In this document: positions 26,331 through 38,600 of the stretch, in pieces
How positions within the stretch are numbered: the first letter of the stretch is position 1
Layout: every line of letters starts with the position of its first letter
Assembly (NCBI RefSeq): GCF_910592395.1
Contig: NC_088319.1
Location: forward strand, 13,332,001-13,392,000
Reading direction: 5' to 3'
DNA: 60,000 nucleotides
DNA from: Lineus longissimus
Taxonomy: Eukaryota; Nemertea; Pilidiophora; Heteronemertea; Lineidae
Translations under genes and position numbers: made by a program
The notes under the pieces: generated by a model
Seen by the model: the letters and a program-made list of their open reading frames with translations, nothing else
What the model was told of the DNA's origin: nothing
The model's database searches: none

Positions 26331-27655
26331 GGTTTGCTGTAATATTTTTTCTAATTCTGTGATAGATCCGGATGCCTTAACACGGCTTCTACATTCAAAT
26401 TTTGCACCGATACCAGAAGATGTTCAGACAACAGAGGACACCCTACTCTTTGAATTGAATTGTTTTTATCAGATATGTGAAATATGGCTTCATTTGCGAA
26501 TAAATTCACTTCAAACGGAGGCTGCAGCGAAGTCACAAAGCTCCTGGAATAACCATCTAAACATAGCATCTAATATGACTTTTTGGAATGTACTTTTTAC
26601 AAATATTTTGCATTCACGCTTCCAGCCTCGTCAAGAGATGGTTCTCCTGAACGACAAGGAGCAATAGGTTGAAGGTGAAGAAGGAGGGCATCCCTCTGTT
26701 CCCCAGAATCAATGTTCCCTGGGTTCTTTGTTTTCAGGGTTCAATGTTCCACCTGTACGCGGTTATTGCTTCGGAAAATGACCGGGGAGATGTCGGGCCA
26801 TCTTTACAGACAGAGGCTAATCTATATCTAGCTTGAGTTAGGGTAACATCTGGCATATCAGCTAGGGTTGAGGCAGGTCAGGGTAGGAAGCAGGAATGAT
26901 ATAGATTGTCAGGGTTGTTATATACAGGGTCACCGGGGCGGGCCAGGTTGTCTTCTATCCTTTCTTCTGCCACTGAATGGTCAGCTATCAAAAGTTTGTT
27001 GAAAAGTTTGTTGAAAAGTTTGTTGAAAATGGACTTTGCAGACCAAAACTCACCAAGGGGAACATTGGACCCGATGATATAGAACAAAGGGAATATAGAA
27101 CTTGAAGAAAAAAAGAAACCTCCTGCAGTAGCTATGAAGCTGTATAAAACTACAATGATGCAGGTGATTATCTATAAAGAACTGCTGAAGAAGAAGCAAA
27201 ATAAGATGAAATCGATTTATTCACAACAACTGTAACAGAAAGCTTGAACTATCAGACTGTGTTGGCCACCTCACAAAGCCCGAGTACAAACGCAAGAACT
27301 CATAGCCAGCAAGCACGACATGGGTCCATTGGCATTATTGCCACAGTTGATAAATTGCTTGGCAATAGTCTCCGACACGAGCTGAATGAAGCCCAGTTCG
27401 CCTTATCAATCACCCATGACGCACCAGACATAGGAATCATGGGTCTTGATATACAGCATATCAATAATTGATTGATCTTATATGAATGTGCCGGGTATAT
27501 GATATGAGGCCACTTGAGCTGAAGGGGTCAGAAGCTGAAGGAAGTGCGGGTCAGCAGTGATTGTGTATTCACTCTGCTTCTAGGGTTCAGTTGAATCCTT
27601 CCACGTTCTATAAAGCAGAATTCAAACATTGTATCACTTCCTCTCTGTTCTCCAC
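26331..27655. other. Non-coding interval with a short tandem repeat
   Basis: Three tandem copies of a 15-bp unit 'aaaagtttgttg...' lie at about 26990-27030. The 102-codon frame at 26359-26667 (+) has no family resemblance. No exon supported. Confidence 0.5.
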
Positions 27656-27659
27656 AATT

Positions 27660-28190
27660 ATCAACAACTGTGAATAGCATTACACAAGCTGTACTAAAAG
27701 CATCCCATTCATTCCACGTCCTATGGTCAAGGGCAGACCAATCCATGATGGCGAATACAGGAAGAGAGAATACCACCTTTCTCCAGAGAGATGATCAGAC
27801 AATGATTGTCACCTCGTTAGAATTACAGGGATGTCACCAGATCCCAAGACTGAATAACATTATACAAGCAGTACCAGTACTAATTCCATTTTTTCTTCCA
27901 CAGAGGTAAGGCAACCAGGTATGGTGGAAACTGAAATATAAAGGACACCTTCTCTCCTGAGAGATGTGAGGATGTGCACCTCGTTAGAGTAACAGGGATG
28001 TCACCAGATCCAAAGACAGAAAAATATTACAGAAGGAGTACCAATATTGAAAGAAACAAATTCCACATCGTCTTCCACACGGTAAACACCAACCATGGTG
28101 GAAACCGAAGTATAAATGACCTCGTCTCTCCAGAGAGATCTGAGGACGAGCACCTCATCAGAATTACGGGGATTGCATCAAAGACTGGAT
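27660..28190. repeat. Tandem repeat, ~170-180-bp unit, three copies
   Basis: Unit landmarks recur in order: 'gaataRcattaYacaagc' (27672, 27852), 'ttccac', 'atggtggaaac' (absent or altered in the first copy), 'tctcc(t)gagagat', 'cacctcgttag' (27810, 27977; 'cacctcatcag' 28151), 'acagggatgtcaccagatcc'. Copies are moderately diverged. The short frames here run through repeat units and are not genes. Confidence 0.85.
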
Positions 28191-28194
28191 GAGC

Positions 28195-29065
28195 CCAGGA
28201 GGAATGTAACCTGACCAACATGATGTGGGAACACAGCATCTGGATAAGGCCTCTTGGTCCAGCTCTTCGTTGCTGATGCAGAGAAATGCTCATGTTTCCT
28301 CCCATTCGGGATAAACACCATTTCATATTTCATAGTGAGGGAAAAGGGCAGGAAGAAGTTGTGGCCAAAAAGAGCTTAAAATTGTGAAGCGCCAAGTCTG
28401 ATTTGTACTAACAACCAAAATGGACTGTTTTGACTCCTTATAAATCACCAGCACGATCAGCGGAAGCTGGGATGAAATTTTCAGATCTGTATGCTGGTTA
28501 CACATGCGCATAAAAGAACTCCCAGATACGGCCGGCATTATTTGCAACTTTGTTTTAAAAAACGATCAATGGCTTCTTCTCATCAGTATTCACGATGGGT
28601 AATTAATCATGCTTGTTGAGCTTGGCAATTAAGACTGGGTTGCCATATCAGTGTCAGAAGTGGATTGAGCGGATAAAGGCGTGTACCGACTTGTAATACT
28701 GCTTTTGGCACCTCGTCATGTTGTGTGATGAGCAAAAGACCCCATCCAAATGGGCAACATCTAGCAATGGCTTCTGTCTTCTGCATCAGCCCAATTTGGA
28801 GTCACTAGGCAAAAAACCTTAATTTGCATAAACATTAGTGGCATGGAAACACGCTCATCATGCCATGGAGGAATGGGGAAAAATTCCTCCAAGCGCAGAG
28901 CTCGAGAAGAACAACCTTGTGATGGTGAAATCTATCCTAGCAGGTGCTAGCCAGGAAATAGTCTCCAACATTCAACGGAGGTCATGATGATTCGGGAGCA
29001 ATCTCATTTCAGGTCTTCTAACTAGGACAGTTAACAGCCTACCAATTGTACATAAAGAAATTGTC
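28195..29065. other. Non-coding interval
   Basis: No recognisable gene, repeat or RNA. Confidence 0.4.
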
Positions 29066-29190
29066 TTTAAAGGCCTATGCCGTTCATTAAAAATTAGAAA
29101 TTTGCAATTGAACTTGCACTACATGGCATCGTGTACAACTGCATCTACTTCCCTGGGCTACTAGTAATGACGACCGGCATACCGCTTAGA
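29066..29190. mobile_element. MITE family A, internally deleted (~120 bp)
   Basis: Left end 'tttaaaggcctatgccgttc' is intact. It jumps directly to the right-half signature 'atggcatcgtgtacaactgc' and ends 'cgaccggcataccgctta'. Compared with the 25.6-kb copy, about 120 internal bases are missing. Confidence 0.75.
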
Positions 29191-32100
29191 CAAACCTGTC
29201 ATTCTGTCAGAGGGATTGTTACGTCCTTACCTTGGAGACTGATGGGTTAAGGTTCCATAATTGGCTCGTTACTATGTTGACAACATGGAGACAGTGGAGA
29301 GAGGGTATGAGATGAGGGGCTTCATTTGATTACCAGGGTTCACATTGGCGGGATATCTGTTTTCAGCCCTAATTTCTTGCCATAATACAGGCATAGTCTA
29401 GCAATTCGCAATCATAGTGAACAAGAAGAGAGTGCATATTGGCATGGTACATTTCATCGCATTGATCTCTATAGTTAGGAAAAGTATATTACACCTCTAG
29501 ACGCAGCATCGAGGAGCTTGGAATTCAGGAATACGAGATAACGTAGAACCGGATTTTGCCACAAAATGCCCGGAGTTTAGGATTTTGATTCTCCAGGGTA
29601 GCATGACAGACAGACTGACGTCATCTGTACAGAATGCCATTCCAAGATAAAGCAACGCATTGATTTTTCAATCTTGTTTATGTTATTGATTTGTCTCTTG
29701 AGATTTTGTTTATTTCCGAAGAATAGTAATGCAGACTTTGAACACTGGCTGACTTTCTTTGAACAGTACGAATAGCCGTCTGAAGAGCGAGCTGAAATTG
29801 ATAATAAATGTTCAAGCCTAAATTTTTGTTGTCAACAATAAAAACGAGATTATCCGCGAAAAAGGGCTCCTAATTTGTTTCGAATCCAATTTACCTGAGT
29901 TGAGCAGTGGGAGCGAATAACCGATAACATGATCAGTTCTGCTGTAATGAAATCATGCATTGATCCTACATTTCTTGGACCTGTCACACAAGTCATGTTG
30001 GAAATTTTGGAGACTACTACTAAAAAGAATAAGTTTGTCTAAAAATGCCAAAAAATGCCTCTGCAGGTACAAATCTTGGCGTACATGCTTCTTTTTACTT
30101 TAAAGGGACAATAAAAGCTATACACTAAGTTCTATGTTCCCTTCTATTTATGGCAGAATTCTGAGATGATTTTTTGCTGCATGAGCAAGGCTGCGTAGTC
30201 TAGGCAGTGGGGAAGAGACTGAGAGCAAGAGAGTTAACCTAGAACCTCTTTCATAACATTCGAATCACAAGTCAAACATTCAGTAGTGGCTAAGTTAGCA
30301 GGGCATTAGTGAATAATTGCCCATCACTGATAGTTGGACCAAACTGTACCATTTGCCTTTACAACACTATGATAAATTGGCATATTTGTCATATGGAAAG
30401 CTGGGGGATCAGGACTGATTTCGAATGGAAATTGCATGACCGAGGATAGATGAATTTTGCATCCATAAAAATCTCTTATATTTCCCATCAGTATATTGCT
30501 CATCTACTGTAATTTGAAGCGCATTTGGTTCGGATATGTCTTTGGAACGAAGACCAGCTGCGTCTCGAGATGTGTTTTGTGATGGATGTGTTCTCATCTC
30601 TGCCAGTAGCAACAGTTTGTCATAAAGGGGGCAGGAAACGCACAACTAGATGTGGCCTTCAAGTCTGCATTGGCACTGGTGTCAAGGCAGCCAAGTTTTC
30701 TCCTAATCTAGAGTGTTCAGCCTGGTTTAGTGTTTGAAGGCCAAAGAAGACAGTGTCTCTCGGCAAATAAACTCAATTCGCACCTAACCACCTAACCAAA
30801 CAGGCACGTAAAAAAAACTGCTTATCCATGGATGTACTTGTTTTGATAATGCATCGATGATACGCCTTTCATGAGAAAATCTCCAGCCACTCTCATGCAG
30901 CATCCAATAATTCTTCAAAACATCTCGGAGTCGTTAAGCGGAATTGTTGCATCTCGCGTGCAAATTGTGACTTGTTATCGACATCTTCATTGTGCACATG
31001 ATGACGGGGTACACAACTTATGGCCAATCAATGCCACTGTCAGAAGAAATTGTCGATAAATGTGTCCTGGAGGAGGCAAGTGTGGTTTGAAGGAATATAC
31101 AATTCCGAGAGCAATGGCATGGTACATCACGCAAAGCTCGGGGAGGTAATGAATTGAAGGAGAGCAATACGTAGACAGACAGTTTGGGTGCACTGCTGAT
31201 CTTTCATGTCCCCTCCAAATTACCATACCAAACTTTACCACAGCAAAAGCTGGTTTGAGACAGTTCCAAAATACCATGGTGAATTTGCAGTTAATTTACC
31301 ATTGGCAAATTGTGGACTTTACCATGGTAATGACCTCAACTTGAGAGAGTGAGATAATGTCCATTATTCAGGCAATCCCAGGACATTGCAGCTGCAAGTG
31401 ATTTCTACACTTGGCTTCGGCAAAAGCACAACATTTCAACATTGAAAATAAAGTAATAGACATAACTGGGCCTTTTAAAATGAGAACAAATTTAAAATAC
31501 CATTGTGTTACCCTGTCCTGACATCAACATATAAGGTGACATTTCACTGCGACAAACAGGATGCCTGAGGGAGGCTGAGAAGATACAGCGATAATTTGAT
31601 CCTAATTACAACCGAGTTGAATTCAAGACATCCTCATGTAGGAAATGGTAGTAGTTATTTGAGATGATAATAGGTGTGTGCGATTTCACAAAGTTTGTTA
31701 ATTTCAAGTAAGAAATGGTTTTCATGGGTTCCCAGCAGAGGTGATAGGCGTGACTTCTTTCTGTAATGATTCATTTATAATCCTTAGAAGGTTTTTTCAA
31801 TTAATTAAACTTCTGCATGGCGCTGGAACATGATTTATTGATGACAACGTTTCGTGACTGCCAACACAGATCGCAATTTTCTTTCACCTTTCCAAGAAAC
31901 TTTGAGTAGATCTCAGGCGCCTGAAAATAATGATTGATCAATCCCAAATTAACTGAATAAACAAACCTGTGAATAGACAAAACAAATAGTACTAGCCTAA
32001 GTAGATTGTCAGTAGATTGTATGTCAACTGATTGGGGACTGATCGATTGCTAATTGATTGATTAATTCTGGTATTTTCATGCACCTGTGATAATATTCTG

Positions 32101-33255
32101 TAATGGAAGTGTGTGCTGGCAGAGAGATATTGACTGAGAGAATATCCTTTGTGCTGCTTTGAGAATGTCGATTAAAGCATTGCTGAAAATCTGCCTGAAC
32201 ATCTGTCAGATCAAATAAGTAATGACACTGGATGATGCATCTGCGATTTGGACAAAATACATTGAAATACAATGTTGCTTAAACTGCGTATGATTTAGAA
32301 GTCCCCCATTTATTCTACACAATGGAAACATACTTTTAAAATTGGTTAAGGACAAGAGGTATATGGAAATGCTTGAGCATGTTTAGGTATAGCATAATTG
32401 ATAAGGAATTACCAAGAAACAGGGGATTGTTGCCACATATTGATACACCGCAATAGGTGACAATATTACTTGTTGATTCAGCCCTCTGTATCTATCATGG
32501 TAATTGGATTGAGTGAAACTCTGCATCATCATCGTCATTATTTAGTAGTCTAGCAACACCATCCTTGAGGGGGTGTGAATGACTAACTTGATTCCTACAT
32601 CGCCAAGCCAGTGTTGATTATGACTGCAGGGGGTGTCCTGAGTAAGTAAGTGAGAAAGGGCGATTCCACCCGGATGGGTAAAGAAGTGCCAGCAGTACAG
32701 ATCTATTCTAAAGCTGGTGTCAGACCATTATGACCCTCTTGGTCTTATACTCCCTTTAAATGTAGCCCGGAAGATCTTGATCAGATGCAAAAACCTTGGT
32801 GGTCAAGATCGTATCAAACATGATTAAAAATATATCTTGATTAAAATATCACCCAATTAAAACATATAATACATGTAATAGCTTTCATAGCCTAGTTACT
32901 GTTCACGAACATGCGATGGTCAGAAAACATGATAGTCAGCTCTTCAGTGCTAGGTCAGCAATTGAGTGCAAGTTACAAGTCTTAGCTATGAAAAGCTTAT
33001 CATTTAAAAAAACATCATTCTTACATTCCGTAAAATTTAAATTGAGAAAATAAAATGCTTGCGAGTATTTCTTGGTTTAAAGTACATCAGGCAATGAAGG
33101 ATTCATCCAGGATATCTGCTTCCATCTTAACCAAAACACAGTTTAATGAGACCTAATAATGTCCTACTTTATGTCATTTTTCAACATTTAAATCTAGTCT
33201 AATCTATTTCATTGGTAATTAAACCTGTTTGCTGTTATTTGTTAGTGGGGCTGTG
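29191..33255. other. Non-coding interval
   Basis: About 4 kb without a supported gene. A cluster of 'taccatggt'/'ttaccat' words occurs at 31220-31330. A 30-bp block near 32780 ('agatgcaaaaaccttggtgg' then 'tcaagat') recurs near 48128 ('agatgcaaaaatcttgatgg' then 'tcaagat'), indicating a dispersed repeat. Confidence 0.45.
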
Positions 33256-33257
33256 TT

Positions 33258-33520
33258 TTTCCTTCCAATTAAATATCCCGTTACCATGGCATGTTGGAAG
33301 ATTTACTGCACAACGCTACAGGAGTTGGAAGCCTATTAGAGTAGATGTCATCCTTTTTTAGGGCCCATCAGAAACATCAATGTGCATCACAATCTGAGGG
33401 CTGTTCGTGAAGAGGAAAGGAAGTCAAGGGCTGGTTTTTATTCAATTAAATCTCATGTTACCGTGGCATGTCGGAAGATCCAATCAGCATCAATGTCAGC
33501 CTTTTTTTAAACTTGCGGGT
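33258..33520. repeat. Diverged ~178-bp tandem duplication
   Basis: 'caattaaatatcccgttacc' followed by 'atggcatgttggaagat' (about 33266) is repeated as 'caattaaatctcatgttacc' then 'gtggcatgtcggaagat' (about 33443). Both are followed by a 'gtcatccttttttag'/'gtcagcctttttttaa' stretch. Confidence 0.65.
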
Positions 33521-34515
33521 TTCAGTACAAGCCATAAGGGCAAGGAGAGAGGCATACTGGAACTCAAAGCAAAGGCACCTCATGTTTTGTCCACAGCAAT
33601 AATGTGGCCACTGATAATGTTCTCCGTCCTCAACATTTTTTCATTATGTCCTGTAAACATTGACCTGCACGAACAGATCAAGCCATTAGTAATCCCTTAT
33701 TAATTGGATGAATAATTGTCGATTACGAACTAAGTTGATAAAAATAAAAGATATTACTGATGCATTTGTAACAAGGCAAATTTCTTTCAATTTCTCTCAT
33801 ATTCATGTGCTCATCTCTGCCCTTCCTAAAGAATGATCTTCACAAAAATAATCAAACAGTACTGTAAAGCTCTCCTTCGAAACAATTTATCGAGAAAACA
33901 TAAAAAACAACAAAACCAATTTAAATTTCTTGGCGTACTCAAATAACAACCCTGAACATTTCAATCAACTTGGATCTTTCCTCCCGCATACGAAAAAAAA
34001 TGCCGCTTGGTAAAATATTTTGATGAGCGAAGACGAAACTTTCGAGAGGTGTTATGACTGGAGTGTAATCATTAGTTTTCTGATTAAAGACCACAGAAAA
34101 CATCAAAGGGGGCTCTTGTTGGGTAACAGTTCTGTTCTAAAGTAAGATTGATTGATTACCGTGTGCGACTCTTTTGCCGAGGGCAATATCACAAATCAAG
34201 TGACAGAAGAAGATGTATCGCCCAAGAAAAAAGAAAATAGTTGCAGCAGAGTTGTCCCCCAAATTCACGAAACCGCAAAGAAGAGATTTATGAGTTTACA
34301 GTACGTTCCTGACACTAATGTGCCAGTTTTGGTTTAAGAGTAACACTACAATGTATAATAAGAAACCCTAATGGGTTTCACCATCACAGCACCAGTGAAC
34401 AGAAACCTGCTGTATTATCATTGTTATAGAAAAATTACCTACTTTGCAAAAGGCCGGAAAGTCCTCACAGTGTTTGCCACGACATAGAACTTCCTCCAAG
34501 GTTTCCGGCTCGGAC
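33521..34515. other. Non-coding interval
   Basis: No supported gene. A lysine-rich 61-codon frame at 34152-34337 (+) has marginal splice-like borders but no family match. Confidence 0.4.
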
Positions 34516-34520
34516 TTGCC

Positions 34521-34772
34521 ATGGTGGTGGGTCTACTCGCAATAGTGTTTGGTCTCCTCGCGACTATGTTTTGCCTACTTGCACTGGTGTCTGGTCTACC
34601 CGCAATGGTGTTTGGTCTGCTCGCAAACATATTTTGCCTACTTGCAAGGGTGTTTGGTCTGCTCGCAATTGAGCTCTCTCCTTTCATAATGGTTTCTGGA
34701 GTTCTCACAATGGTGTTATCTCTACCCACTATGGTATTGGGTCTACAAGCTATCGAATTTGGTCTACAAGCC
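34521..34772. repeat. 21-bp minisatellite, 12 diverged units, open on both strands
   Basis: Twelve contiguous 21-base units such as 'tggtgtttggtctgctcgcaa'-type (unit quoted in part: 'gtgtttggtctgctcgcaa'). Because the unit is a multiple of three, each strand reads as heptads. The minus strand gives units like ASRPNTI inside a 111-codon ATG-initiated frame (34439-34774). The plus strand gives hydrophobic units like MVFGLLA in an 87-codon frame (34521-34784). No splice sites, known domain or other coding support was seen, so I treat it as a minisatellite. Confidence 0.8.
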
Positions 34773-34774
34773 AT

Positions 34775-35765
34775 TATTTACTAAATATGAAACTTTAGCA
34801 GTACACAGTATCGACACAAACACAAACACTTCAAATACGATAGCGCAAACTATCAAAGGGTTTGCAAATTATCCAATACGATTGCGAATTCCATGATGTC
34901 ATACATTGTCATACTTATCCTAAAAGTCTCTGTCTGTCCTTACGTATTCAAATGGATTAATTCTTAGAAGTATCCAAGGCAATATGTCACTCAGACCTGT
35001 TCCCAACCATTTTCATAACCACATCAGACTCGCAAAATGAGACACCACCACTTTGGTACTGTCCATTGCAAATCCAATTAAATCCAGATTTTATTTCAGT
35101 GAAATTTAGCTCCTTGCCGTGCTTCTAGCATGTCCGTAAATATTTGAATAAGAGATGTGCACCAGATTATTTAGCATTAGTTGTATCCCAGGTAGCAAGG
35201 GTTGGTACATTCAGAAATAATCCTGACTGTCCACAAGAATACCAACAACTTAAAAATCCAACCATGCCAGAGGAATTTTTGAGTGCAATACTGTGCTGTC
35301 AAAGAAGTGCGATGATCTAATTCAGCTGATCACTGGCACCAACGTCAGTAACCATGTTGATTGTCTCAATAGCTTCTGAAAAACCGGCTGCGATAGCAAC
35401 CACATTCGACGTCAAACTGTCTTGTCACTGTCACTGCAATATTGTCACTGCAATACTGTACAACGAAAATTCCTCCAAAACTTTCAAGTCGTACGTCGAC
35501 TATTCAAGTTGTATGTAACTAAAGAGCTCAGCAACTGTAAAGACGGCGCATTACATCTATTATGCTTTGACAATCTGTTGGGATTTGAACTGCCACTGAT
35601 TTGATGAATGATTCAAGATATTCCAACCAATCAGATACACAGCTGTGATTAACTTCCGCTGATACAGAATCCAAGGCCAGACTCGTTTTGTTTTTTGATA
35701 TTTTCAAAGCTGTTGTAGTCCTGTAATCACATGAATCACATGATAGTCCACTTGGATGATGATTT
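34775..35765. other. Non-coding interval
   Basis: Nothing recognisable on either strand. Confidence 0.4.
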
Positions 35766-35766
35766 A

Positions 35767-36145
35767 AAAAGTATCAATAATCGTTCTGTTTCATTACACA
35801 ATATTTAAAAGTGTCGTCATAATCCTTCTACATGTAGTTTGTATGATAACAGATTCAAAATTGTAATGATAATCTATCTACTTGTCCTTCTTATGATAAC
35901 CAATTCAAAGGTGTCATGATAATCCTGCTTCAGCTTATAAAAACAGATTCAAATGTGTCATATACTTTTTACGGTAACATATTCAAAATATCATAATAAT
36001 CCTTCTAGTTCTTATGATAGCAGATTCAAAAGTGTCGTAGTAACTTTTCTACTTTTTATGACAACAGATTCAAAAGTGACATAATAATCTTCTGATTCTA
36101 ACGATAACAGATTCAAGTATCACAATAATCCTTCTGCAATGTACT
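35767..36145. repeat. Tandem array, ~36-55-bp unit, about 8 copies
   Basis: The recurring core is 'gataacagattcaaaagtgt' followed by 'cataataatccttct'. The 'attcaaa' word falls at about 35853, 35903, 35947, 35981, 36023, 36068 and 36111. Unit length varies and the copies are diverged. Non-coding. Confidence 0.85.
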
Positions 36146-36149
36146 TCTT

Positions 36150-37508
36150 ACAAAATATTCCATTGAGTCACAGAATCAGCCCTGAAGGTCATTTTCCCAA
36201 TTATCCTCCGGGAGATTCACACTATCATGCAGAATCTGTAACTGAAATTCTCACTTCATTAGAACTTGATTGGTCTCGTCCAGCCTAAACATCTGAGCCC
36301 AATTTGTCTAAAGCGTGCCACGTCATATTCTGAGAAGCAGTCCTAAACTGCTATTGTCATGTTTAAGGGCGCTAACATCATCTCAAAATTGTCACACCAT
36401 GCAATTTTCTTTCTGTCTGAATCATCCAGTGCCATCAGTGTCTCCTGCTATTTTCTTGGTGTTTCACCCATTTTAAATTGTAAATGTTGCTCCAATCTTG
36501 CAAGAAAAAAAGGTTGTCTACGTTCATTTATTGTGTTCGAATGAACATGATGAAAAAATACCAGCAAATTCCCATGCCAACTTTTGTGTTCCATCAATTT
36601 TGAATATTTGTAGTTCTGCAAATCTCAAAGGACTACAGAACCACAACAAGAAAGTCCTGAAATATGCCGCTGATGGATTGTATCGTGTGGATGCTCTAAA
36701 CATCTAAGGCACCTCCACATCCACAGACTGCACTCCTTTGAGACCAGAACACAAATTATCCGCCCTGAATAACAAGTGCAACAGATCCATTTACGACAGA
36801 CAGTCCCAGGTCAATGTCCTTTCATACATTTTCAAATGCACTTTATGCTATATTCGAAGACTTGTTCTCCCTACACACCCTGCACTCTGAATGCTACACC
36901 ACCCACTTAGCACCGACAGTATGAGGTTGATGACTTAGCACACATTCGCACCACCACACAACTCCTGATATCTTCGGAGAAAGATTTGACAGCCAATATC
37001 TCTGAAAGATTTGAAGATGTTCTCACCGCACTACCTTAACTATAAGTGATCTGCATCCATTTCGCCCCTCAAACTCATCCTGTCTCACTGAAATAACTGA
37101 ATATACTGAACAAAATTCAGACTAAATGTGCTCAATGTTCACCCGGGTGCCCTAGTCTATTAGAGTTATACATCCATAGCACGACAGTCACGGGTAAATG
37201 TCTTACCACACTATGACATCACTCAATCCATAAGTACCAGAAAAAGTCCAAGTGCAATCGTTCCAAGGATGTAACACTGCTAACGTATTTGGAGATATTC
37301 TCAGAGAGGAGACAATCGGCGTGCTACCGTACGATAGTGAGTACTAATGATAGCATCTTGGATCGCTTTGGTGCTTGCTAGAAATATTGATCTAGCCAGG
37401 AGCAGCTCTTGGAGAATGACACGTCAAAATGCTCCTCAGATATTAGATGTTTGTCCTGTGATAGGACTGTTATGATTTTTTTCCTTGTTCACCAAACAGA
37501 AAACTGTG
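36150..37508. other. Non-coding interval
   Basis: No supported gene. The two overlapping plus-strand frames at 36359-36544 and 36498-36707 match nothing known. Confidence 0.45.
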
Positions 37509-37625
37509 TACAGTAGAACCTCTCTGTTAACTGATTAGAGAGGTAAAATCAAATGGAACAACCAACTTGGGACCACAACTAGTGTCCTTAATAGAGAGAT
37601 GTCTTCTAAGGAAGGTTCCACTGTA
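37509..37625. mobile_element. Pogo/Tigger-like MITE (family B), complete, with TA duplication
   Basis: The element is 37511-37623 (113 bp) flanked by TA on both sides. Left end CAGTAGAACCTCTCTGTTAA; right end AAGGAAGGTTCCACTG, whose complement is CAGTGGAACCTTCC. The CAGTRGAACC termini and TA target site fit pogo/Tigger-type non-autonomous elements. It shares 'atggaacaaccaacttggga' and 'aactagtgtccttaatagag' with the other copies. No open frame of note. Confidence 0.85.
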
Positions 37626-38340
37626 CTTCCCGATCTTCTTGCAGATTTTTTATCAACAATAGTTTCTGTGGCTTGAGAAGGGGGAAATATGGCCTTTTTC
37701 AGGACACCAAGATGGGTCGAAAATCGCAAGCAAAATTTAGGATATATGCCCATATTTTCAGGTGCAGATCCAAGAGGGCATTCCCCTCCTCCCATTTCAG
37801 AAAAATCTTTAAACCTATAATAGAATGTCAACACCCTCTCGAGGGGGGGGGGGGGTCTCTACTTCTCTGAGTCGCAGTCAACCACCTCTCCAAGAGAATC
37901 CAAACTCACACTGTCCTCAGTCTTTGAAAGTACGGTTCATACAAGGGTGCAGTTTAGAAGTCGCCTTCAGTCTGAGGCATTGGATTTGCTCAGGGATGTG
38001 GTTAGCCTTGACTCAGAGAGGTGGGAGACCCTCAGAGAACTTGCTGCTGAATATCCTTTCTGTAATTGATTCCTGGTACACTTTATCCGCTAACGCCAGA
38101 CACACACCTCAGGCTGTGAATCAAGGTGAAAAAGACAAATAACGCGGGTGACAGCTCATGAACCAAACATTAATTAAGACAATATTTGCCAGGTTCATGT
38201 CGTCAATATACATCGGCTATGACAATCAAATCTCGTCAGGCCAGAAAGGCTAGCTCTAGGAAATGAGTTTTCTGGTTGGTTAGCTGGCTAGCATAGCCTG
38301 AAATATCATGCACTGGCCTAATCAAGATCATTGCTTTTGA
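37626..38340. other. Non-coding interval with dispersed repeat and poly-G
   Basis: The segment 37675-37750 ('gggaaatatggcctttttca' then 'ggacaccaagatgggtcg') resembles 39115-39180 ('gggaaatggtctttttccgg' then 'atgccgggatgggcccc'). A G run of about 12 bases lies at about 37843-37854. No gene. Confidence 0.5.
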
Positions 38341-38600
38341 TGTCTGGGCAGGAAAGACAAATGAAAAGAAGTATAGGCACAAATATGTCTGGGCAGGGTA
38401 CAGACAAATTGAAAAGATTGTCATTATCGGCATCATAGACAAGTGGAAAAGATTGTCATTATCGGCACTATTTCTGGGCAGGGAACAGACAAAGGAAAGA
38501 TGGTCATTATTGGCACTGCATCTGGGCGAGAAAAAGACAAATGGAAAAGATTGTCATTATCGGCACGATGTCTGAGCAGGAAAGATACAAATGGAACGCA
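38341..38600. repeat. Minisatellite, ~50-bp unit, 4-5 copies
   Basis: The unit is 'tctgggcagg(g)aa(c)agacaaa' then 'tggaaaagattgtcattatc' then 'ggcac'. The 'gattgtcattatcgg' word falls at about 38416, 38451, 38499 (variant) and 38549. The first interval is shorter because one unit lacks the 'tctgggcagg' part. Small plus-strand frames run through it and are repeat artefacts. Confidence 0.85.

Noticed and set aside
34152-34337. Lysine-rich plus-strand frame with weak splice-like borders
   Set aside because: Low-complexity sequence, no domain and no neighbouring exon.
35767-38600. Possible CRISPR-like arrays
   Set aside because: The arrays at 35.8 and 38.3 kb are contiguous diverged tandem units without unique spacers, in animal DNA; they are minisatellites.
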